The notes: generated by a model not told the origin, from the sequence alone. A stretch of 64,000 bases of DNA from Gimesia benthica (GCF_009720525.1 NZ_CP043930.1:4806501-4870500); one strand, 5' to 3'; shown: positions 35,529-46,027, counted from the first letter of the stretch. Made by a program: numbers and translations.

Positions 35529-37235
35529 ATGAAGTACACCGTCAATTCACAACCTGGTTTTCGTAGCATTCGACAGACACTTGTCGGCAGGCTGTCGGAA
35601 CGCGCAGGTAGCACTTTGCTGGTCGTGCTTGTGGTCGTAGTGATGCTCAGTCTGGGAGCGTATACCTTTTCGGAACTGATGATTGTGGAGATCGAAGCCA
35701 CCAACAGTTACGGTCGGGCGATTCAGTCTCGGGAGCTGGCGCTCTCAGGAATCGAACTGGCAGCCGCCTATGTTGGAGATCGCTCTGATGTTGATGGCTG
35801 GAATTCGTATCACAATCCGAGTCAGTTTCAGAATATCAATCTGATTCCCAGCGATGTCCCCGGCGTGAGTGGCTATTTCAGTGTTGTTGCCCCGGTCATC
35901 TCAGACGCACAATCAAAAACCATTCGCTTCGGTTTGAGTAATGAGTCGGGCAAGCTGAATCTCAATATTCTCGCGACGGAAGAGGACAATGAACTGGATG
36001 TTGAGGCAATCACTGCTGTTGACCGTCTGATGTACATCCCGAATATGACTGAGGAAATTGCTTCCGCAATTCTGGACTGGATTGATGAAGACGATGATCC
36101 ACGTGCGTATGGTGCTGAGAGCGATTACTATGGCACTCTGGAATCACCTTATTACGCAAAGAATGCCCCGCTGGAATCACTGGATGAACTGTTGCTCGTC
36201 CGTGGAGTGACTCCGGAACTGCTCTATGGGGAAGATACAAATCGTAATGGTATTCTCGATCCGAATGAGGACGATGGTGATGCCACATTGCCCCTGGACA
36301 ATGCAGATGGGGTGCTGGATGCAGGCTGGGCGGCTTATCTTACGGTACACAGTCGAGAGATCAATATTCGTCCGGATGGCTCTGAGAAGATTAATGTCAA
36401 TCAGACGATGCTGACAGAGCTCTATGATCAACTGGAGACCGAACTGGGACCTGATGAAGCCCGGTTCATCGTCGCTTACCGAGTGAGTGGCCCCGTGCAG
36501 ACTGTAGAAGATCTGGACTCGGGGCCAACCTTGACAACCGTGGGAGGTAATACCTCGGAACAACAGGCTTTAAATGAACTGGCCACCGGTCTGGCCAAAG
36601 CGATGTTTTCAGAAGAGGGAGTGACGGTCACCCGGGGAGGTATGGATCTGTCTGCCGGAGCCGCATTCACAATCAATTCCATTTATGATCTGGTGGGATC
36701 TGAAGTTGAAATCGAAATCGATGGGACCAAGACAACACTGACCAGTCCCTGGCCGGCAGACACGGCCAGCATGACGACCAGTCTCCCGATTCTCCATGAC
36801 ATGTTGACGACCACAAAGAATCAGTATATCGAAGGACGAATTCAGATCAGTGAAGCCCGACTGGAAACCCTACTGGGGATTCCCGAAATGGATGAAACGC
36901 TGGCTCATGCGATCGTAAATTCCCAAATGACTGCTACAAACGGAGCCCCTGCCACAGAAATCAGCCAGGCCCGTCAGACAACGGGATGGCTTGTGATTGA
37001 AGGTCTGACGACAATAGAACAGTTACGAAAACTGGCTCCCTATATCTGTAGTGGCGGTGATGTCTTTCGCGTGCAGACGCTGGGCTATTTCGGTCAGTCC
37101 GGACAGATGACCCGCATGGAAGCCATTATTGATGGAACTTTTATTCCGCCACGTATTACCTATGTTCGTGATTTAAGTAATCTCGGTGCAGGCTATGATC
37201 TTTCGACAGTACAGGGAATGTCAGCGGATCAGTAA
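35529..37235 (+). CDS. gspK: Minor pseudopilin GspK
   Basis: 568 residues, long for GspK (usually about 320-330). The N-terminal LSERAGSTLLVVLVVVVMLS has the prepilin-like helix without Glu5, as is normal for GspK. Family stretches include RELALSGIELAAAYVGDRSD, SGKLNLNIL, IASAILDWIDEDDDPRAYGAE (with the acidic cluster) and NAPLESLDELLLVRGVTPEL. Between them lies DTNRNGILDPNEDDGD, an EF-hand-like calcium loop. Helix-hairpin-helix-type segments near the C-terminus (TLLGIPEMDETLAHAIVNSQ, LVIEGLTTIEQLRKLAPY) explain the extra length. GspK caps the pseudopilus tip. It starts 21 bases after gspJ. Confidence 0.87.
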   Translation: MKYTVNSQPGFRSIRQTLVGRLSERAGSTLLVVLVVVVMLSLGAYTFSELMIVEIEATNSYGRAIQSRELALSGIELAAAYVGDRSDVDGWNSYHNPSQFQNINLIPSDVPGVSGYFSVVAPVISDAQSKTIRFGLSNESGKLNLNILATEEDNELDVEAITAVDRLMYIPNMTEEIASAILDWIDEDDDPRAYGAESDYYGTLESPYYAKNAPLESLDELLLVRGVTPELLYGEDTNRNGILDPNEDDGDATLPLDNADGVLDAGWAAYLTVHSREINIRPDGSEKINVNQTMLTELYDQLETELGPDEARFIVAYRVSGPVQTVEDLDSGPTLTTVGGNTSEQQALNELATGLAKAMFSEEGVTVTRGGMDLSAGAAFTINSIYDLVGSEVEIEIDGTKTTLTSPWPADTASMTTSLPILHDMLTTTKNQYIEGRIQISEARLETLLGIPEMDETLAHAIVNSQMTATNGAPATEISQARQTTGWLVIEGLTTIEQLRKLAPYICSGGDVFRVQTLGYFGQSGQMTRMEAIIDGTFIPPRITYVRDLSNLGAGYDLSTVQGMSADQ

Positions 37236-37303
37236 TTGCAGAGTACCAGACAAACCGGCAGTCGAATTCAGCCTGTTTGAACTCGTTTATTGAGAATTTT
37301 ATT

Positions 37304-38779
37304 ATGGCAGATTATCTGGCAATCAACTGGGACAAATCGAAGCTGACTGGAGTCGAAGCGCATGTCGGCGTGGCTTCGGTCTCCATCAAACGCACCTTTG
37401 AAATTACCTGGCCGGAGCAACATCGTCCTGCGCAGGATCCGGTCTCTGCCGGCAGCTGGCTTAAGAATGAACTGCATCGCCTGGGAGTCTCCGCGAAGCA
37501 GGTCCTGATTTCGTTTCCCCGTCACGATTCCACAGTACGACTGATCGAAATTCCCGATGTTCCTCTGGATGAAATTCCCGAAATTGTACGGTTTCAGACG
37601 GCTACGAAATCTTCAGTCCCTCTGGGACAGTTAATGCTCGATTACCTGCTGATGCCGGTTCAGGAAGGTAAGACCACCCGCGAAGTTCTCGTTGTCAGTA
37701 TCGGGAAAGACTTACACGACAAAGCTCTGAAAACATTTCAGTCGATGGGGCTGGAAGTCGCCTCCACCGGACTCAGCTCCGTCAGTGCTGCGGAATGGGT
37801 TGCCCATACGACAACGGGAGATCTGGAATCGCCAACATTGATACTGAATCCGACGGACGGTTATCTGGAAATGTCATTGATCCAGGCGCGTCGGTTACTG
37901 TTTACCAATTCCGTACCGGTTTCTGAAGCAGACGGAACTGTTTCGAATCAAACAATCCAGACCGAACTGAAACGTTTTCTCATGGCACGCAGTACTCAGC
38001 TGGCGGGCCAGAGTATCAGTGCCATCACTCTGATCGGAGATGAGTCCCAACAGCAGTCACTCATTCAAGATCTGCAGGAACAGTATCAGTGTCCAGTCGA
38101 AGTTTTAAATCCACTGTCATCTGTTACGACTGCAGAAAGTTGTCTTTTACCAGGCGCTGTGGCAGGACCACTGGGACTCGTCTCTGCTCGGCAGCACAAA
38201 CGTCTGGAAACAGTTGATTTTCTGCATCCCCATAAAGCCGAAGAAAAGCCGGATCGCAGAAAACTGCAGATTGCTCTGGGAGTCGGAGGCCTGGCGCTGA
38301 TCGTATTGACGGCGTTTTTCCTCACACATCAGCGGGTCTCAGAACTGGATGAAGAAATTGCAGAGCGACAAAAGGTTCAGCGCGATCTCGATGAACTGCT
38401 CAAGCGGGGCCTACCCACCCTGGAGTCGGTGGCTGTGATCGAGGAATGGGAGAAATCAAATTCGCCGACATTAAAGGTCTTTCAGGAACTGGAACGCGTA
38501 TTACCGGGAACAGACCGGATCTATTTGAATGAACTCTCTGTGAGTCGTTCCAGCGGCCAGTCATTGAGCCGTCTGCGTACGACAGGCAATGCCAAAGACG
38601 ATCTGGACGTGAGAGATCTGAATCAGCAGCTCTCATACAACAATTACCGGGTGCATCCCAAACGAAGTAATAATCTGACAAGCGATACCGATTACCCGGT
38701 TCCCTTTGAAATTGATGCAGAGCGCCTGCCGCCTCAAGAAGCCCCCACAACAAAGTCGGCAACGGAAACAAAAAAATAA
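37304..38779 (+). CDS. gspL: Type II secretion platform protein GspL (PilM-PilN type)
   Basis: 491 residues from ATG 37304; the longer frame uses a TTG at 37277. The N-terminal cytoplasmic half is an actin-like PilM/GspL domain: YLAINWDKSKLTGVEAHVG, VLISFPRHDSTVRLIEIPDV, IVRFQTATKSSVPLGQLMLD. A single membrane segment (ALGVGGLALIVLTAFFLTHQ, about residue 335) is followed by a coiled coil (ELDEEIAERQKVQRDLDELL) and a PilN-like periplasmic domain. GspL couples GspE to the inner-membrane platform. In type IV pili these halves are separate PilM and PilN, so the fusion supports type II secretion. Confidence 0.85.
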   Translation: MADYLAINWDKSKLTGVEAHVGVASVSIKRTFEITWPEQHRPAQDPVSAGSWLKNELHRLGVSAKQVLISFPRHDSTVRLIEIPDVPLDEIPEIVRFQTATKSSVPLGQLMLDYLLMPVQEGKTTREVLVVSIGKDLHDKALKTFQSMGLEVASTGLSSVSAAEWVAHTTTGDLESPTLILNPTDGYLEMSLIQARRLLFTNSVPVSEADGTVSNQTIQTELKRFLMARSTQLAGQSISAITLIGDESQQQSLIQDLQEQYQCPVEVLNPLSSVTTAESCLLPGAVAGPLGLVSARQHKRLETVDFLHPHKAEEKPDRRKLQIALGVGGLALIVLTAFFLTHQRVSELDEEIAERQKVQRDLDELLKRGLPTLESVAVIEEWEKSNSPTLKVFQELERVLPGTDRIYLNELSVSRSSGQSLSRLRTTGNAKDDLDVRDLNQQLSYNNYRVHPKRSNNLTSDTDYPVPFEIDAERLPPQEAPTTKSATETKK

Positions 38780-38840
38780 TGTCAGCAGTTTTTAACTGTC
38801 TGAGCTGTCACGATCTTGATTAGTGTTGAATGTAAAAGTT

Positions 38841-40739
38841 ATGCAGAAACGAGAAAAAATACTGGCTGCGATTTTTGGGACCATCATTCTGGTCTGGCTC
38901 GGGATGCCTGTGATTAACAGCTCCTTCATCGAACCGGTTCAGACACGGCAGAATCAGCTGAAGGCATTGAATCAACAGATCGATCAGAAGGAAAACAAGG
39001 AACTGGAACTGCTCCGCTCTGCCCGACAACTCGGTGACTGGGTGGCGCATAGTCTTCCGCCTGACGAGCATGACGCGCAGCGTCTTTACCTTGAATGGTT
39101 GAGCGATTTAGCGGAGCTCTCAGGCATTACCAATCTCAAGCTCTCACCCGGGCGGCGGATTCGGGAAGGAAAGACCTATATTGCGATTCAGGTGTCGCTG
39201 GAAGGGACAGCAACCTACGCTCAGCTCACTCAGTTTCTGCTGCACTTCTACCAGACCGATTTACGTCAGAACATCATCAATCTGGAACTGGACAGCACCG
39301 GGACTGCAAAAGCGGATCAGCTCGAAGTGAAATTAACCGCGGAAGGACTGGCACTGAGTAAAGCCAAGCCGCGCGAACAGCTGTTTCCACGTACCAGGTT
39401 GTCTGAGAGTCTGAAATTTGATGCAACCAGTCTGAAACTGAATGGGGCTGGGGAATTCCCAAACGAAACTCCATTCCGTGTACGGATTAATCAGGAATTC
39501 CTGACAGTGAATGCAATCAAGGGAGATACGTGGACTGTCACCCGTGGTGCCAGCCAAACGGTGCCGGCACGCTATGATGCGGGGACCCCGGTCGAGCTGG
39601 CTCCCTTGAATCAGACAGCGGAAGGAAATACGAAGCTGCAACAGTCGCTGACCGAGGATGCACAATTACTCAAGGTTCTATCGGATCGTTATTTCCCCTC
39701 TGGCGAAAGCTTCCTGATTAAAATTGGTAACGAAATCCTGAATGTGAGCAACCGGAATACAACAGAGTGGACTGTCCAGCGTGGTCTGCTTGATACCAGA
39801 CCAGCCTCGCATAGCAAAGGAGCGGCTGTGACCCAGGTGCCTGAATACCTGCAGGCATTGTATGACTATCAGCAGATCACTGAAAACAGTCCCTTCGCCA
39901 AGCCTGTCCCTGATAAGGTCTATCAACTGGAACTTCGCGATATTGGGAAACAGACCCTGATCAGAGGTAACAGCCTGGATTTGTCCCTGCCTCTCACAGG
40001 GATCAATCCTTCACAGTCAGCACCGAAGATTTCTGTCAAATCAGATTTACCCGGGATTGTGGCTCAGGCTGGAAAACTGCAATGGGCACCGGCAACAGAA
40101 CAGAAGACCGGAACGTTTCCCGTAACAATCACTGCCACCCAAGGCGATCAGAAAGTTGAGAGAATGTTCGAGGTCGAGTTTCTCGAAAAAAATACCGCCC
40201 CAAAACTGGAAACGGTATCTACTGTGACGGCATACCAGACGCGCCCCTTAACCCTCCAGGTAAAAGCAACCGACTCGGATCAGCCTGCTCAGAAACTGAT
40301 GTTCGAATTAGAGTCAGGTGCTCCCGAAGGCATGCGGATCAACTCTCAGACAGGTGAGTTGACCTGGACGCCGTCCGTAGCGACAGAAATGAAAGAATAC
40401 CCCGTGACAGTCAAAGTCACCGATTCCGGGATACCGTCTGCGTCCAGCACACAAAAGCTGACAGTCAATGTCACGTTGGATGATGCATTTTTTACATTTT
40501 TAACCGGCAGTATCGAACTGGACGGCCGTCGAATTGCCTGGATCCGCAATCGCGCTACCAATGAAAAACGGGAAGTCAAAGAGGGGGATTCAATCGATGT
40601 CGCAGATTTACATGCGGTTGTGAAAACGATCACCGATCAACACATCATTCTGGAAATAGACGGAAAGCCCTGGATGCTCTCTTTGGGAGAAAATTTCAGA
40701 TCTCTGCGAAACCTGGCCTCAGTCCCCGTGTTAAATTAG
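38841..40739 (+). CDS. Composite GspM/PilO protein with Ig-like domain and GspC/PilP-like C-terminus
   Basis: 632 residues from ATG 38841; a GTG at 38823 is the alternative. Order by eye: one membrane helix (ILAAIFGTIILVWLGMPVI); coiled coil; PilO/GspM ferredoxin-like domain (RLYLEWLSDLAELSGITNLK, YAQLTQFLLHFYQTD, to about 180). Then two copies of a beta motif: FRVRINQEFLTVNAIKGDTW with TVTRGASQTVPARYDAG, and FLIKIGNEILNVSNRNTTEW with TVQRGLLDTRPASHSKG. A cadherin/He_PIG-like Ig domain follows (LTLQVKATDSDQP, GMRINSQTGELTWTP). The last 80 residues (FLTGSIELDGRRIAWIRN, REVKEGDSIDVADLHAVVKT) resemble the homology region of GspC/PilP that contacts the secretin. No separate gspC is present, so one protein may do both jobs. 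Confidence 0.72.
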   Translation: MQKREKILAAIFGTIILVWLGMPVINSSFIEPVQTRQNQLKALNQQIDQKENKELELLRSARQLGDWVAHSLPPDEHDAQRLYLEWLSDLAELSGITNLKLSPGRRIREGKTYIAIQVSLEGTATYAQLTQFLLHFYQTDLRQNIINLELDSTGTAKADQLEVKLTAEGLALSKAKPREQLFPRTRLSESLKFDATSLKLNGAGEFPNETPFRVRINQEFLTVNAIKGDTWTVTRGASQTVPARYDAGTPVELAPLNQTAEGNTKLQQSLTEDAQLLKVLSDRYFPSGESFLIKIGNEILNVSNRNTTEWTVQRGLLDTRPASHSKGAAVTQVPEYLQALYDYQQITENSPFAKPVPDKVYQLELRDIGKQTLIRGNSLDLSLPLTGINPSQSAPKISVKSDLPGIVAQAGKLQWAPATEQKTGTFPVTITATQGDQKVERMFEVEFLEKNTAPKLETVSTVTAYQTRPLTLQVKATDSDQPAQKLMFELESGAPEGMRINSQTGELTWTPSVATEMKEYPVTVKVTDSGIPSASSTQKLTVNVTLDDAFFTFLTGSIELDGRRIAWIRNRATNEKREVKEGDSIDVADLHAVVKTITDQHIILEIDGKPWMLSLGENFRSLRNLASVPVLN

Positions 40740-41114
40740 CGCCGCATCCCCTCTCTCTCATGTGGCATTTGTAAAAACAAAACCATCCTATCTACGTAGA
40801 CTTACCTCTCCTTTTATCAATCCAAGATATCCTATTTTGCCTGTCGGTATTCGCCAGCAATGTATTTCTTCCTGCGCCAGTATTCCGGTTGGCGTTGTAA
40901 GTTGTAGATATATATGCGCTTAAGGTTGCCTGTCTCCGGTTGAAAAACACCGACTTTCTTGGCAAAAAACAAAACCTTTGTTCAATGTGAATGTTAAGCT
41001 TTACCGATAATAACGATTGTAGGGATTCTGTCGGAGATGATCTCGCTCGAGATGCGTCCACTTTCCCGACCTTTAATTCCTCTCGTTCAGTTCTGATTCT
41101 AATGGGGTGCCCCC
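40740..41114. other. Intergenic region before gspD
   Basis: 375 bases, A+T-richer than its surroundings, between the composite platform gene and gspD; the only long gap inside the secretion locus, so gspD probably has its own promoter here. I find no consensus promoter pair with correct spacing and no T-tailed hairpin. GGGG at 41104-41107 could serve as ribosome binding site for the TTG start at 41115. No gene is supported. Confidence 0.35.
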
Positions 41115-44100
41115 TTGTTTTCTTACAATAGAATAGTCAGAAAATTTTCCAGACATCTGCGTTGTCTGTTAGCGATTCTTATACTGTGCGGTCCAACTCT
41201 GTCAGCATACGCGGACAGCAATCCGGGATTTTGGAACCGCCTGCGTAAACATTCTAATACAACGTCTGATCAGTCAGCAAAAGCAGCAGTGGTGACCTCA
41301 AAGAGTGTTCCCGTATCCGAGCTGCCTGCAGAGGAACAGAATGAAACACAAAACAGCGAAGATGTTGCCAATATCACCCTGAACCATTTGCAGTCCACCT
41401 GGGATCAGGTTCTTCGTAAAGTCGCAGAACAAAGCGGACTGACACTCGTGATGGATGTTGTTCCCAAAGGATTCTTCTCCCGCAGAGACAAACGGCCTCA
41501 TACCCTCGAAGAAACGTTTCAGATTTTGAACCGGGATCTGGAACCCAAAGGTTTCCGTCTGTTACAGAAAGATAAATTTATTGTCGTCCTGGATCTCCGA
41601 TCGACAAAGGCTCGATATATCCGTCCGACAATTCAGTCAGCAGAAAATGAATCAGAGCAGCCTCAGCAGAAGCCGTCAGATGTCGAGCGTGTATCACATC
41701 AGGAAACTGCACCACCCTCGGTTCCAGCAACCAGAAACGCTGATATCGCCGCTAGTGTAGAACCACCGGCATTTGAGAACAGTGCCCGTCAGCTGCAACC
41801 GGGCACAGTTGAACCTGCAAAAGTTCTTTTCAGCGTCCATCCCCGTACCGTTCATAGCACCGATATTCTCAGGCTCTTCTATCATGCTTTTGAAACTCAG
41901 GCAGAACTGCAGGGGGAAGGCCCCGGGGGCTGCCTGGTATTGTGGTATTTGAATCACGCCAGCAGACATTAAATCGCGATCAGGACAGTAAAGGTCTGGA
42001 TGTGATCTCAGCTCGGGTCGATTTCCGTATCGGTCTGGACAAACAGAACAACGAACTTGTTTTCGAGGCATCACGGAAGAAAGCTGCTGCCCTCAAATCA
42101 ACCGTTCTCAAGCTGGACCGATCTGCCAATGGTTATGCGGAATCAATTCAGCTCGTAACGGGTTCGCCACAAATTGGTCGAGTTGCACAGACACTGCATC
42201 AGCAGACACAGATTGCCTCCACTGCAGCCGCTACCCGAAACAGGCCTGCAAAAGGCTATGTTGATCAGCTGGGTTCGCCTCGCGAGCAGCGGGTTGACCA
42301 GCTGCGGGAACGTATCAATCAAATGTCGTTTGATGAGGCTCAACCACAAAACCCGAACGCTCCACAGGTACCACCTCAACCGGCTGAAAAACCGGAGAAC
42401 ATTGCCCCTAAGCCATCGTTACCTGAACTGTTACAGGACCTGAGTGGTAACGTCAACATTGAGTCGATTCCCGATCTGGGAGTCCTGATTCTGCGCGGGA
42501 AAGATGAAGATGTGAACGCGCTGATGAAGATCATCAAGGAACTGGAAAAACTCAGTGAAGGAACACGCCCCGATATTCATCTGTTAAACCTGCGGCACGT
42601 GAACTCTGCTGCTCTGGCAGAACTCTTGAATGGTGTTTACGAAGACCTCGTCAAGCTGCGGGCAATCCAGGGGCAGGAACAGAAGATTAAAATCATTCCC
42701 CTGGTAAAACCGAATGCCCTGCTGATTCTGGCTCCGGAAACCGACATGCCCTCGATTCTGAAACTGGCTAATGAACTCGATCAGCCGGTGGATCCGATGA
42801 ATGAGTTTGGTGTATTTCAGCTGAAGAGCGCCAGCGCCAGTCAGGTTGCGACAACCCTGCGGGAGTTTTACAACGAGCGTGGCGGACTGGGGACGCGGGT
42901 TGTGGTCTCACCAAATATTCGCACAAACTCCATCATCGTGCAGGCACAGCCTCGCGACATGCAGGAGGTGGCTGCTTTAATCAATAAGATTGACCTGGAT
43001 CAGTCGCAGGCGGTGAGCCGAGTTAAAATCTTCCCACTTAAGAATGCCATTGCCGCCGACCTGGCGGAAACGTTGAATGCCACTCTGCAGAGCGTATTAA
43101 ACCCGGCAGCCGCCCGGACCACGACCGGCCTCGGAGCCAACATCGGTGGCGCCGGCGGGGAAGCCGCACAACAGTTGCAGGAAGCCCGCTCTGTGGTACT
43201 CGAATATCTCTCAAAAGAAGGACAGCAGAGTCGGGTACTCAGATCCGGTCTTCTGGCTGACATTCGCCTGATTCCTGATCCTCGGGCCAATACACTGGTT
43301 GTAACAGCCCCTAAGGATAGCCTGGATCTGATCGGCGCTCTGATTCAACAATTTGACGAACGTGTCACCACGGTTGCGGAGCTCAAAGTCTTTACTCTGA
43401 AAAATGCAGATGCAGAATCAATGGTTACATTGTTGCAGTCAACATTCTCAGAGGAAAACCAGCAGACAGACCTGGGGATTCAGATCGCAGGCGTAAATGA
43501 TGCGAACAGTAACCTGATTCCGCTCAAGTTTTCAGTCGATCGCCGTACGAACTCTGTTGTAGCCCAAGGGGGCGCCGATGCTCTGCAGATTGTCGAAGCG
43601 ATTCTACTCAAGCTGGATAGTGCCGACAGCAGGAAACGGGAAACGACCGTTATTCAATTGAAGAATACCCCGGTCGCTGATGTATCTCAGGCAATCAATG
43701 AATTTCTCGACACGCAGCGGTCACTGGTTGCCCAGGATCCGGACCTGATCAGCAGTTTCGAACTGCTGGAACGCGAAGTGATCGTGGTTCCGGAACCGAT
43801 TAACAATAATCTGATCATCAGTGCGACACCCCGTTATTTCGAACAGGTTTCCAACCTGGTCAAAGAACTGGATAAAGAAGCACCGCAGGTGATTATTCAG
43901 GCTCTGATTGTCGAAGTGGAATTGGATAACGACGATGAATTTGGTGTGGAACTGGGTATCCAGGACTCCCTGCTGTTTAACCGCAGTCTGATTGATAATG
44001 TTCTGACGGTACAGCAGACCGTAACCGGTCAGAATAACGTGACTCAGACCAATCAGACGATCGTGTCTCAGGAAGCAACACCAGGTTTCATCTTCAACTC

Positions 44101-45109
44101 AGTCAATCCACTGGGGACCAATAACACGAATAACACCGGCAACACCGCAGGCCAGGCCCTGAGTAACTTCTCGCTGCAGAGAGGCAATAGTGATCTTGGA
44201 TTCGGGGGACTGGTACTTTCAGCCAGCTCGGAATCGGTGAGTATCCTGATTCGGGCCCTCGCAGCAAAGCGGAATGTGCACATTCTGAGTCGTCCACAGA
44301 TTCGTACCGTGGATAATGTGACAGCTCAAATTCAGGTCGGTCAGATCGTGCCCGTGGTCAACGGGGTTTCTGTTACCGCAGTCGGTTCAGCGAATCCTGT
44401 TATCGTGCAGTCGGAAGCAGGGATTATCCTGACGGTTACTCCTCGAATCAGTCCGGACGGTAACATCGTCATGGAAACCCTGGCAGAGAAAAGTGACTTT
44501 AACGGATCGAGTGTTCCCATCTTTACCGATGCTACGACCGGTAACGTTGTGGAATCTCCCATCAAGAATATTACCTCCGTGCAGACAACAGTCAGTGTGC
44601 CTAACGGACAGACCGTTGTTCTGGGGGGCATGATTACGGAATCTGATACCACGATCGAACGTAAGGTTCCCTGGCTGGGTGACATCCCCGTTCTGGGCAT
44701 CCCGTTCCGTTACGATTATCTCTCCACACGTCGTAAAGAACTGCTTGTGTTCCTCACGCCGAGAATTATCCGCAACGATGCAGATTCTGAATTCATTAAG
44801 CAGGTGGAAGCCGAACGAATTCATCTCCAGGTGGAAAAAGCAGAAGATATGCACGGCCCCATCTTCGCAGTGCCTCCGGGAGAACCGGAATTCATGCCTG
44901 ATGGCCCTGGTATGCTGGAAGAGATTCCCACGACTGTGATGCCACAATCAAATCTGAATCCAATGCCCGAAACTCCGCCAGCACCTGCTCTGGGGGGAGA
45001 AATTCAGCAGATGAATTATGAGACGAAATCAAAACCTGCGATCCCCACTAAACCTGCTCCGAAAACACGATTCAAGAAACCGAAATTTCCCTACTGGAAG
45101 CGAGACTAA
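41115..45109 (+). pseudogene. gspD: Type II secretion secretin GspD, reading frame broken once near 41925
   Basis: The N-terminal part starts at TTG 41115 (a stop at 41100 blocks earlier in-frame starts), with signal peptide core LRCLLAILILCGPTLSAYA and an N0-like domain (WDQVLRKVAEQSGLTLVMDV). The frame is lost at CCCCGGGGG (41921-41929). One added G joins it to the downstream frame, giving LPGIVVFESRQQTLNRD across the junction and about 1331 residues. Downstream are N1 repeats (DPRANTLVVTAPKDSLDLIG, EPINNNLIISATPRYFEQVS) and the full secretin domain: LIVEVELDNDDEFGVELGIQ, VHILSRPQIRTVDNVTAQIQ and VPWLGDIPVLGIPFRY, then LLVFLTPRII. It would form the outer-membrane pore. A pilus-type Pro/Ser linker follows. 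A broken secretin in an otherwise intact locus suggests a sequencing indel. Confidence 0.85.
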
Positions 45110-45112
45110 GTA

Positions 45113-46027
45113 ATGCAGCATTCGATCAGATCTATGCGATATTCAGTGATCTGCCTGTTGTGTTTCATTCCTCTGTCTGGTTGCAGCAGCCTGGCACTGT
45201 CGACCTGGAACTGGCAGAATTCCAGACAGTATGCCAGTGCAAAGAAACCGGCAGTGGAAGTGATCGCGTTGTGGGAGCCGGCTGAAGGCAAAGGGGTGGA
45301 TGGTTTACCCACACGTGGATTCGCCGGGCAGTTACTCTTTTTTCAACACAACAATACGACCCCTGTCTACGTGAAGGGGGAAGTCATGATTTACCTCTAT
45401 GACGATCAGGGAGAGGGGACCGAGCAGTCCAAGCCGATTCACCAGTTTAAATTTGATTCCGGAGCCTGGCAGGTGCATGCTGTGGATTCGACCCTGGGGC
45501 CAGCCTATCAACTCTTCATTCCTTACGTACGAAAAGGGAAGGATCAGGCGGAATGTGCTCTGCGGGTCAAGTTGACTCAAACGGAGGCTCCCGAAGTTTA
45601 TTCCCGGATGGTTTCCGTCAAACTGGAAGGCAAGAAGCCTTCTGCTGATACCGCTCAACCACTGACTCAACTGTCACCTGCTCCACAACAGAAAGAAGAT
45701 GCTGTCACCTCCGTCGAGACGCTGGCACGACGTGAGCGCGGCAAGCGACTGGAACTGGCTGCCGATCTCAAACGGAAGCCCGTATCAGTACCGGTTCAGG
45801 AACCTGTGATTCAACAGGTGAGTGCCGAGTCCCTCGCGCCGCGCGAACAACCTCCATCTGCCGATGATCGGGATCTGCGGATTCGACGACTGGAAGAACA
45901 GTTGGGGCAGTTGCTGAACGAGAAGAAACAGACTCGGATTGAACCTGCACCGGTTCAACAGGGAACTTCGCTTGAATCTCAGTCTGATACAGATTATCGG
46001 CAATACCGTCTGAGTGGGAATCGCTAA
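45113..46027 (+). CDS. Putative lipoprotein of unknown function, type II secretion locus
   Basis: 304 residues starting three bases after gspD. The leader ends in a lipobox (LLCFIPLSGCSSLALS; Cys would be lipidated). The domain after it (VEVIALWEPAEGKGVDGLPT, GFAGQLLFFQHNNTTPVYVK, GEVMIYLYDDQGEGTEQSKP, FIPYVRKGK) is a beta-rich sheet I do not recognise. The last 130 residues are Pro/Gln/Glu-rich and end in a coiled coil (LRIRRLEEQLGQLLNEKKQ). Tight coupling to gspD suggests a role as secretin pilotin or envelope tether, but this is inference. ATG 45134 is a possible alternative start. Confidence 0.7.
   Translation: MQHSIRSMRYSVICLLCFIPLSGCSSLALSTWNWQNSRQYASAKKPAVEVIALWEPAEGKGVDGLPTRGFAGQLLFFQHNNTTPVYVKGEVMIYLYDDQGEGTEQSKPIHQFKFDSGAWQVHAVDSTLGPAYQLFIPYVRKGKDQAECALRVKLTQTEAPEVYSRMVSVKLEGKKPSADTAQPLTQLSPAPQQKEDAVTSVETLARRERGKRLELAADLKRKPVSVPVQEPVIQQVSAESLAPREQPPSADDRDLRIRRLEEQLGQLLNEKKQTRIEPAPVQQGTSLESQSDTDYRQYRLSGNR

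Noticed and set aside
24709-45109. Programmed -1 ribosomal frameshifting as the common explanation for both split genes
   Set aside because: The shared octamer lies in different codon phases in the two genes and is not a standard X-XXY-YYZ slippery site; no stimulatory hairpin is obvious downstream. Kept only as an alternative.
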